Below are positions 35,703 through 46,200 of a DNA stretch of 64,000 nucleotides, piece after piece. The notes beneath the pieces were generated by a model. It made no database searches. It saw only the letters and a list, made by a program, of their open reading frames with translations, and was not told the origin of the DNA. Where the stretch lies: positions 1 to 64,000 of the forward strand of contig JAISOY010000061.1 in NCBI GenBank assembly GCA_031275285.1, read 5' to 3'. The stretch is from Bacteroidales bacterium (GTDB taxonomy: Bacteria > Bacteroidota > Bacteroidia > Bacteroidales > UBA4181). Both the position numbers and the translations under genes were made by a program. The stretch's first letter is position 1. Each line of letters opens with the position of its first letter.

Positions 35703-37091
35703 ATGAAAAAGATTTGTATATATATATTCGTATTGGCCGGTTTTTTTGCATCGCAAAATCTACATGCAAAAATATGGCGTGTCAATAATAATCCCGGTAA
35801 AAGTTGTGATTTCACCAATCTTACCGATGCTTTACGCTCCAAAAATGTATCGGAAAAAGATACGATCCATATCGAAGGATCCGTAACGCCTTATGGTAAG
35901 GATACCCAAACTGCGACCAATTGCGATACCATAAGACAAAAACTGGTTATTATCGGTCCCGGATATCAGTTGAGCAGTAATGCCGAGACGCAGCATTTTA
36001 AGGAATCTGCAAAAGTAAAAACACTGCATGTCGCTTCTACAGCAGCAGGAACCATCATTGCCGGTATCGAACAGGTGGCGCCTAATGTATCCGCCAGTTA
36101 TTATTCGGGAACAGGCCTTGTGGGAGCCTATAGGGTGGTTAGTACCAGTTATTATGCTTCAACTGTCGGCTGGGGTGACAATGCCTTATTTTACAAATTG
36201 AGGATTGAGGCAGACAGCGTAACGGTTTCCCATAGTAAGTTGTTTTACGTGGACCTTTATAATGTTAACCGTGAACTTAAAAACATTACCATCACCAAAT
36301 GTTTCTTCAATCCAGGGTTGATCGCTGCCGCTGCCGGAGATAAACAGGTGACCAATGTCATTATTTCCAATAATTATTTCAGAAACGAGTGGAATATTGG
36401 TAACTCCTATTGGAATACGATCTGGTATTCGAATCTGGTGATCGATTTCAGGGGTGCTACGGCTTACGGACAAAATACCAATAATTTTACCATGTGGTCC
36501 AGTGATATATGGCTTTTTCCTGTCATTAATCCGGTCATACAAAACAATACCTTTTATAGCTCCTTCAGTATCCTTGCCAAGGGGTGCCAGGTATATAACA
36601 ACCTGTTTTTCCCGACAAACGCATATTATGGTGGTAGTCTGGTTAACTACAATATGTTCGGGTTATTCCAGAGCATAAGCCGACCACACGTTACAAGGAA
36701 CAATATTGTTTATAACGCTGTAGTGTGGGGATCTCCTTCGGCAACTCCTGCCGGTGCAGACAACAATAATACCAACAATTATGGTGGAATGATGCCGGGT
36801 ATAGACGGAAATAAATACAGTAGCCTTGCCGAATCAAACTGGTTTGCGGCTACCACCAACAGGGCTAACCAGGTATATGACAAAAGTTATGAATTAGGTT
36901 CAAGTTCTCCTGCACTCGATGACAACAAGGATGTTACGAAGCAACGTGGTATGTTCGGAGGTCTTGCTCCTTATGTTCTTTCTGGTTTATATACAATTCC
37001 GGCGGTATGGGATATATCTATCCCTACTTATCCTACGGGAGAAGTGCCGTCTACCGGTTTTGAGGTACGGGTAAAGGTAAAATCCCATTAA
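35703..37091 (+). CDS. Secreted beta-helix-like protein, paralogue 3 of 3 (longest copy)
   Basis: The protein has 462 residues from the ATG at 35703 (MKKICIYIFVLAGFFASQNLHA, a good signal peptide); the frame extends 13 codons further to 35664 but that would add a polar Asn-rich leader. The mature protein starts KIWRVNNNPGKSCDFTNL and contains DTIHIEGSVTPY, VIIGPGYQLSSNAETQHFK and the usual Asn-rich strands. It has an insertion of about 90 residues rich in Tyr, Trp and Ser in the middle compared with the other copies. It ends PAVWDISIPT...GFEVRVKVKSH. Together the triplet and the following giant gene form a co-directional set; the 187-bp gap after this gene contains its own promoter-like element. 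Confidence 0.83.
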   Translation: MKKICIYIFVLAGFFASQNLHAKIWRVNNNPGKSCDFTNLTDALRSKNVSEKDTIHIEGSVTPYGKDTQTATNCDTIRQKLVIIGPGYQLSSNAETQHFKESAKVKTLHVASTAAGTIIAGIEQVAPNVSASYYSGTGLVGAYRVVSTSYYASTVGWGDNALFYKLRIEADSVTVSHSKLFYVDLYNVNRELKNITITKCFFNPGLIAAAAGDKQVTNVIISNNYFRNEWNIGNSYWNTIWYSNLVIDFRGATAYGQNTNNFTMWSSDIWLFPVINPVIQNNTFYSSFSILAKGCQVYNNLFFPTNAYYGGSLVNYNMFGLFQSISRPHVTRNNIVYNAVVWGSPSATPAGADNNNTNNYGGMMPGIDGNKYSSLAESNWFAATTNRANQVYDKSYELGSSSPALDDNKDVTKQRGMFGGLAPYVLSGLYTIPAVWDISIPTYPTGEVPSTGFEVRVKVKSH

Positions 37092-37204
37092 TTTACCTGA
37101 ACGTATTTATCTGTGGTATTTTCCTGTTCTTGTTTAATCAGGGAACAGGGGTACTGCAGATAAATATTTCATTATATGGGCGCCCGGCTCAGGATATTTA
37201 TTCC

Positions 37205-37235
37205 TTTCCGGGATCTGTACCCGAAAATACTTTTG
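37205..37235 (+). promoter_or_regulatory. Candidate promoter of the 3402-residue repeat protein
   Basis: TTTC (37205-37208), a 19-bp spacer and TACTTTTG (37228-37235) match the Bacteroidota TTTG-N19-TAnnTTTG pattern with one mismatch in the -33 box. It would give a leader of about 40 bases before the ATG at 37279. Confidence 0.45.
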
Positions 37236-37278
37236 ATTTATCGCTAATTCTAAAAGAATTACGAGATAAAACACGTAA

Positions 37279-40200
37279 ATGAATCACATACGCCAAATTT
37301 CCATATATATCTTCCGGTCCTTGCACAACAGGGTACGGATGATGATTTTATTCCTTTTCATTTTTTCTTTCCACGCTTTCTCACAGGGACAGCAGGAAGA
37401 GGATCCGGTAGAAATAAAACGAATCGAATATTTTATCAATACGGATCCAGGAGTCGGAAAAGCGATTCAGGTTCCCGTTGCATTAAACACGGAAATAACC
37501 AGGCGTATAGACAATATCAATGTATCACATCTGCCTGAGGGCATACATCGTATATCCGTACGAACCCTGGATAATGAAGGCGTATGGAGCATCACCCAGA
37601 CATATACGTTTCTTCGCGTTAAAATGCGTGTCAGGCCGGATATTGTACTATTGGAATATTTTATCGATGATGATCCCGGATTCGGAAACGCAACCAAAGT
37701 CAATATCGCTCAGGAAGGACAGGTTCCCGATATCTCCGAACTGGTCAATATCCTGGTAGACGGTATAAACAGCGGTATCCATACCCTTTATATCCGTGCT
37801 AAAGACAAGACTGGCCGGTGGAGCATTACCCAGCAACGGACATTCCAGTTGTTTTATCAGGAAGTCTCACCGGACCTCACCGGACTGGAATATTTCATCG
37901 ATGTTGATCCCGGATTCGGCAAAGGTTCTTTCAGGCCTCTTTCCGGACAAACCGGAATCGAACAGGTGGCCGTTGATATTTCTGATGTAAAACCGGGATT
38001 TCACAAACTTTATGTCCGGAGCAGGAATGTTTCCAGGCATTGGAGCATCACCCAGATCAGTACGTTTATCAAAACAGAGATCGAAACCGGGACTGATGTT
38101 GCCGATGTAGAATATTTTGTGGACAAGGACCCGGGATTTGGCGAAGGGAAAAAGGTGAATATCACTGCCGGTAAAAATGTAACGGCATATTTTCCTGTTA
38201 ATCCGGATACATTAAAAGCGGGTATCCACACACTCTACGTGAGGGCTAAAAACAGTAATGGCAGATGGAGCCTTGTCCAAAGCCTTAATTTTATGAAGTT
38301 TGACCAACAGGCAGTTGCTGACGTCGACTATCTGGAATACTTCATCGATAAGGATCCTGGATTTGGTGAAGCAACAAATATCCCGATCACACCCGGCGGG
38401 AATGTTATTAAGCCGTTCACCATAGTCCTACCGGATTTGGCTGACGGATTCCACCGGTTGTACGTACGTGCCAGGAATACATCCGAAAAATGGAGTATTA
38501 CCCAAAGCCAGGCATTTATAAAAACGAGAGCATTCCAGTCCGGAAAAATTACAGGGTTGGAATGGTTTATCGATACCGACCCGGGATTCGATAATGCTGA
38601 AAGTGAAAATATACAGGACGGTGATACAGAAAAGTTATTTAATGTTAATATAGATGTCCTGAATAACGGGTTACATACGTTATACATCCGTACAAGGGAT
38701 GAAGATGGGCAATGGAGTATTACACAGGATATTCCTTTCATTAAAATGGAACAGGAAATATCCGCCAACATTATTGCCTACGAATATTTCATCGACAAAG
38801 ATCCCGGATTTGGCATGTCAGATACCTATATCACCATTACTCCCGGGCATAATATCAAAGAGACGTTCACGGTAAACATATCTTCCCTGGAAAACGGACT
38901 GCATACTTTATATGTACGGGTCCTTGACGATCAGGGTGTATGGAGCGTCACCCAATATCAAATATTCCTGAAAACAACCAGGCCTACCCGTTCTGATCTG
39001 GTAGCCATGGAGTATTTTATTGATTCGGATCCGGGATTTGGTTCCGGTATTCCTGTCGGAATTTCAGGAACAAGTGCGACTCATGCCTTTATACTGGATG
39101 TGGCTTCATTAAGTGAAGGTCTACACACCTTGTATGTCCGTGCTCTGGATGATAAAAAACAATGGAGTATTACGCAGGATGTAACCTTTAATATATTTAA
39201 AGATGAAAGGGAGATCGATGATATCGTTGAAGTAGAATGGTTCCTGGATACCGATCCGGGATTTGGCAATGCCCCTTCTTCCCAGCGTTTCACCTATTCA
39301 ACGCCACAACGGACAGTGATCCAGCCATTCGCAGTAGATATAGAAACCCTTCCGTTAGGATGGCATACTTTATATGTCCGGGCAAAGAATGAAAAAGGTA
39401 ACTGGAGTATCACCCAGACCCAGTCGTTCTTGAAGATCAAATCACGTGATATAGAAACATTGGAATATTTTATCGATCATGATAAAGGATTCGGCAATAA
39501 CAACAATATTCCGATTACCCCCGGTACAGAAATAACTACAACACTGAAAATACCGACCTCCACGCTGGAAGACGGTATACATACCCTTTATGTACGCGGC
39601 TTGAACAAAGCCGGCGACTGGGGAATTACACAATTGCAGTCATTTATTAAAATAACCCCTACACGTAATATTCCGGATATAAACCTGGTGGAATATTTCG
39701 TGGATACTGATCCCGGTTTCGGAAAAGGAACTCCGGTCAATATCTCTAACACAGCCAACGGACAGGCCCTGATCCCTATCAATGGTAACGAATACGGCGA
39801 CGGTACCCATACCCTGTACATACGTACACAAAATACAGATAAAACGTGGAGTATCACACATAGCATACAGTTCCTGAGTATTACCCTTGAAACGATACCC
39901 AATGTCGTTGCAGCAGAATGGTTCATTGATAAGGATCCGGGATTCGGGGAAGCAACTCCTGTTCCCTTCCCGAATTCAGGTACACATGTAACACATACAT
40001 TTAATATTCCGTTGACATCCTCAATCAAGGAAGGAGTACATACCCTGTATATACGGGCACGTACACAAACCGGTATATGGAGTATCACCGGATATAAAAC
40101 ATTCTATAAAGTAACTGTTCCGGAAAATGCAAACCTGCAACAACTGGAATATTTTATAGATAATGATCCGGGAGTTGGAAAGGCAGAAAAAATCGCCCTT

Positions 40201-43200
40201 TCACAACAAAAAAATACGGAAAAATCGTTCACGGTATCACTGGATAATCTCAGTACCGGATTCCATACTTTGTATATCCGTTCACAAAATACCTCAGGCA
40301 AGTGGAGTATCACACAATCCAAACAAATTTTGATCTCGGAAATACCTGATGATTACCAGATTTCTGATGTAATAGCATTGGAATGGTTCATTGATAGTGA
40401 TCCGGGAATTGGTTCAGCCAATAAAGTTTTGCTGGCAGGTAACGAGATAGGACAGAATACCAGTAAAACTTTTGCCGTCGATATCTCATCTATAGGACCG
40501 GGCTTACATACATTTTATGTCCGTGCAGTAAACAGTAAAAACAGATGGAGCATTACCCACCGGCAAACATTTATTAAATCAGACAGTCCTACAAGCGGCC
40601 ATGAATTAGCCGATGTTGTCCGGTTGGAATATTTCATTAATATAGACCCCGGATTTGGCGAAGGAATACCGGTTTCATTACCTGAATCCCCCAATACCGG
40701 TACCGCCTTTGATGTTAATCTGGATGAGTTGGCCAACGGGACCCATACGCTTTATATCCGGGCATTGGATAAGAACGGCAAGTGGGGACATACGCAAAGC
40801 TTCTCATTTGTTCGTGTGGATATTCCTGTAGGAGTTAACAATAATGTCGTTTATCTGGAATATTTCATTGATAATGATCCGGGTTTAGGTAAGGCGAAAT
40901 CGATCCCGATCACCCCCGGCCAAAATATCATAGTCAATAACTTTTTTATATCACTGGAAGACATATGGTTCGGATTGCATCAATTATATATCCGGGCAAG
41001 AGACGAACGGGGATTCTGGTCGATCATGCAGATGTCTGAATTTTTTGTGGTGGATAATCCAAGAATTGGCGGTTACCCTGATATCGTCGCCCTTGAATAT
41101 TTCTTTGATGACGACCCCGGTTTCGGACAGGCTACAGGAGTTGATATTCCCAATAAAGGCATCAATGTCAGCCATCGTTTCTTTGTGGATGTAGATGCTA
41201 TTCCCGAAGGTATGCACATATTATATATCCGGGGAAAAAACAGCCAGGGACAATGGAGTCAGACACAGGATATCAGTATATACAGAATGGAAGTACCGCA
41301 ATTTGAGGGTATCAAAAGCATTGTAGGGTTCGAATATTTTATCGATACGGATCCCGGATTTGGTGAAGCTAATTTTATAGCCGCCCTGATACCGGATCAA
41401 AGCATACAACAGAGTGTTACTGTCGATGTCAATACACTTTCGGAAGGAATTCACACGGTATATGTGAGGGCAGTGGATGAAACCGGAGTATGGAGTCATA
41501 CCCAGCATTACAGTTTTGTACGGATACAGGTTAAGCCGCTATCTCCTGTTACAGCATTGGAGTGGTTTATCGATAAAGATCCGGGATTCGGCAAAGCCTC
41601 GAAGATAAATATCACTTCTGGAACATCCGTTACGAGGAATTTTAATGTCTCCATTCCTGATACCATTAAGCCGGGTTTTCACAGCCTGTATGTGCGTTCG
41701 CTTAATGAAGATAAATTATGGAGTGTAACCCACTCTATCAACTTCGCAATTATTCAAATCCGGAAAATTCCGGGATTGACCGAATTGGAATACTTCATTG
41801 ATGAGGATCCTGGATTCGGTGAAGCAATTTCAATACCTATCACTCAGGGTAGTATGGATGAGATTAAAACAGCGACCATACCATTGGCTGGTGTTAATGA
41901 AGGATTACATATCTTATATGTACGTGCTAAAAATGAAGAAGAAGCATGGAGTATTACACAATATATGCCGTTTACTGTCGTAAAGATTGTTCGTGATGTA
42001 AAAATCACCGCTCTGGAATATTTTATCGATTCAGATCCCGGATTCGGAGAAGCGACTTCCATATCCATCTCTCCCTCCACTACCATCGATAAAACCTTCC
42101 CGGTTGACATCGATGCGGAAGATCCCGGCTTACATAACCTGTACATACGGGCACGTGATGAGAATAATAAGTGGAGTATCACCCAGGATATCACTTTTAT
42201 TAAACTGGAAGAGATCAAAGATGCGAAAATCGTCAAAGCTGAATATTATATCGATGATCTGAAAGAATTCGGAGCAGGTACCGATATTCCGGTAACGGAA
42301 GGAAAATATATCCAGGAAGTCGTATCAGTGAATACATCCACTCTTCTCGACGGCATACACACTGTTTTTGTAAGAGTCAAGGATGATCAGGGTATCTGGA
42401 GTATCACTCAATACCAGCAATTTGTCAAACAGTCGAAACATGTTCCATCAGCCACAACAGCCTTGGAATGGTTCATCGATAATGATCCGGGATTCGGTCG
42501 GGGAGAACCTGTTCCTGTTACCTCAGGGACTATGAACTTCCCTGTCAATCTTGCTGCTTTCTCTCCGGGATTACACACACTCTATATCCGCGCTAAAAAT
42601 AGTCAGGAAGATTGGAGTATTACGCATGATATTACCTTTATCAAACTCGATGAAGATATATTTGCCAATATTATCGCCTATGAATGGTTCATTAATGATG
42701 ATCCGGGATTCGGACAGGCAACAAGTTATACTGAAATAACCCCTGCACAAAGGATATCCCGCACCGTTACGGTGGATATTTCTTCTCTTGCGGAAGGTAT
42801 CCATACCATGTTTGTACGTGTACTCGACGACAATAATACGTGGAGTATTACGCAAAGCCAGTCATTCATGAAAGTAAAAGGCATTGAACCTGGAAAGATC
42901 ACCGGGCTGGAATGGTTCATCGATACCGACCCGGGAATGGGTAACGCTACTCCCGTGGAAATACAATCCGGTCAGACGGAAAAATTATTTATCATAGACC
43001 TCACGTCTTTGACTAACGGAATGCATACCTTATATGTCCGTGCCCGGGATGTTGATGGAAAATGGAGTATTACGCAGGATATTACATTTATATCTTTGGA
43101 TGAAAGAACTCCGGATAATGTGATTGCTTATGAATATTTTATCGATAAAGATCCGGGATTCGGCAAAGCTTCAGGATATACTTCGGTAACTCCTGCCCAG

Positions 43201-46200
43201 AAAGTAACCAGGACTTTCACCGTCAATACCTCCGGTCTGGATGACGGACTACATACGCTATACATCCGTGCCCTCAATGAAGGTAAAGAATGGAGTATCA
43301 CCCAATCCCAGACTTTCATAAAGACAACCCGGCCTAAAGACCTTGATCTGATTTCGCTGGAATATTTCTTTGATACTGATCCCGGTTTCGGAGCAGGAAT
43401 ACCTGTGGCCTTATGGGGCACGAATGCTACCAACTCGTTCTCGGTCGATGTAAGTACTCTTAATGAAGGCTTACATACACTATACATCCGTGGACAAAAC
43501 AGCGATAAAAAATGGAGTATTACACAGGATATTACGTTCCTTCTGTTCAATGTAAATGAAATATCCGATATTGTGGAAGTCGAATGGTTTGTCGATACTG
43601 ATCCCGGATTCGGTAATGTTCCTTCAGAACAAAGATTCGAATATTCAACTCCCCAACATACTATTGTCCGGACATTCCCTGTCAATACGGAAAATCTGTC
43701 ACTCGGATTACATCATCTATATGTCCGTGCCAAAAATGAAAGGGATGCATGGAGTATCACACAGCACCACTCTTTCATGAAGGTAAAATCCCAGAGTGTA
43801 GAAGCATTGGAATATTTTATCGATACGGATAAAGGATTTGGTAAAAATACCATCATTCCAATTGCTACTCCCGGGGCAAATGTTTCCGCAACATTCAATG
43901 TCCCGACCCAGGATCTGGGTGACGGTATCCATACTTTATATGTCCGGGGATTAAATGAAAAGGGTTATTGGGGGATCACTCAATACCAGGCCTTCATTAA
44001 GGTAACACCTGCCCTGAATGCTGCCGATGTTAATCTTGTGGAATACTTTATCGATACTGATCCGGGATTTGGTGAAGCCAACCGTATAAATGTAACACCA
44101 TTAGATAATGGCCCTGTATTTATACCAGTTGCTGATAACGAATACACTGAAGGGGCACATATTTTCTATGTCCGTTCACGCAATACAAAGGGAGAATGGA
44201 GTATCACCCAAAGTATTCCTTTCCTTACGATAGCAGCTGAAATAGTGCCCGATGTTACAGCGTTGGAATGGTTTATCGATGAAGAACCCGGATTCGGACA
44301 GGGCATCCCGGTGGCTATTCCGGAACCTGGAACCCATGTAATCCGGACATTCAATATTCCATTAAGTACTGTTGACGACGGACTCCATACTTTGTATGTA
44401 CGTGCCCGTACTCAGACCGGTATCTGGAGTATTACCCAATACAGGACATTTATTAAAGTATCGCCGACCCAGGAAACAGACCTTTTGCAGCTGGAATACT
44501 TTATCGATACTGATCCTGGAATCGGTAAGGCTGAAAAAGTTGCCCTTTCATCGCAAAAAACAGCCGATAAATCATTTACGGTTTCTTTAGATAATGTTTC
44601 ACCGGGGCATCATACCTTATATGTCCGGTCACAGAATACCGAGAAACATTGGAGTATCACTCAATCTATACAGATATTGGTATCTGAAATACCGGTTATT
44701 CCCGATATTACTGCCGCAGAATGGTTTATCGATGATGATCCTGGATTCGAAAGTGCTAATAAAGTTTTATTGTTGACCAACGAGATAGGTCAGAATGTCA
44801 GGAAAACATTCACTGTTCAGTTGCCGGATAATACATCTTCCGGATTACATACATTCTATGTCAGGGCAAAAAATGCACAAAATCGTTGGAGTCATACCCA
44901 ATACAGCCAGTTTGTCAAAGTGGAAGGAGCCGGAAGGGAGATACCCAATGCCGTAGCCCTGGAATATTTTATCGATAAAGATCCGGGATTCGGAAAAGCC
45001 GTACGGAAAAATATCAGCTTAACCGACAACACGGTCAATATATCCATTGATACAGTTTCGGCAGGTATCCATACTCTTTATGTCCGGACTATCGACGCTG
45101 ACAGTCTTTGGAGTATTACGCACAGTATTGACTTCATGAAAATGGAGATTAGAAAAGTTCCTAAAGTCACTGCTATAGAATGGTTCATTGACGAGGATCC
45201 GGGATTCGGGGAAGCAAATGATGTTACTCCGGTATTTACTGCATCGCAAAATGTAACCCATACATTTGCGGTATCTCTCAATGGATTAAATGACGGAATA
45301 CACACATTCTATGTACGTGCCAAGGATAGTCTTGAAAACTGGAGCATTACACAGTATTCGACATTTATCAAATCATCTGTCAGATTATTACCTGAAGTTG
45401 TCGCTGTTGAATACTTCCTGGATACAGATCCCGGATTCGGACAGGGGACTCAACTGCCCGTCACTAATGCAAATACCCCGGTCAGCATCATGTTCACTAC
45501 GGATATGATTACCGAAGGTGCTCATACATTATATGTCCGGACGCTCAACAATAAGAAAGAATGGAGTATTACTCAAAGCATCAAATTGCTGGTATTCAAT
45601 ATGGAATCCATAGAACCTTCTAAAGTGATGGCGCTGGAATATTTCATTGATAATGACCCGGGATTTGGTAATGGTAAGAAAATCAACATCAGTCCGACAT
45701 CTCTCGATGTAAGCAGGAAAGTAACCATTCAGGTTGCAGATATTGCCGACGGTATCCATACCCTTTATGTCCGTGCCATGAATGAAGAGGAAAAATGGAG
45801 TATCACACATTACAGTATTTTCTTAAAAGTAAAAGCTGAAAATGCCATGGGTCTTCCGGATATTACCAGGATAGAATATTTCTTTGATACCGATCCCGGT
45901 GTCGGACTGGGAAACCCCATCAGTACCTCGCCTGACCGTAATGTAGATATGTTCTTCGATATTGACCCTTCCGGGTTGGAGTTAGATGTGATCCATACAC
46001 TTTATATCCGTGCTATCAGTACGGCCGGAAAGTGGTCTATTACCCATAGTTTTGAATTTACGCCCAAGAAGATCCCTGAAGAAGAGCAGACAGGCAGGCC
46101 GGTAGGAGGCTCTATCACTCCTTCAAGCAGTGAAATATGTGAAAATGAAGACGCTTATATCCGGTTAACTGTCGTCGATTATAAATCAAGGATATTGAAT

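Noticed and set aside
37467-45810. Numerous minus-strand open frames with similar sequences (for example IDKIFQ-like strings) opposite the 38-repeat gene
   Set aside because: Their similarity to each other is only the antisense reading of the EYFID repeats; they are not a gene family.
37279-46080. Regular DNA periodicity suggesting a CRISPR or minisatellite
   Set aside because: The ~225-bp period corresponds exactly to coding modules, third positions vary freely, and no short conserved direct repeat with unique spacers exists.
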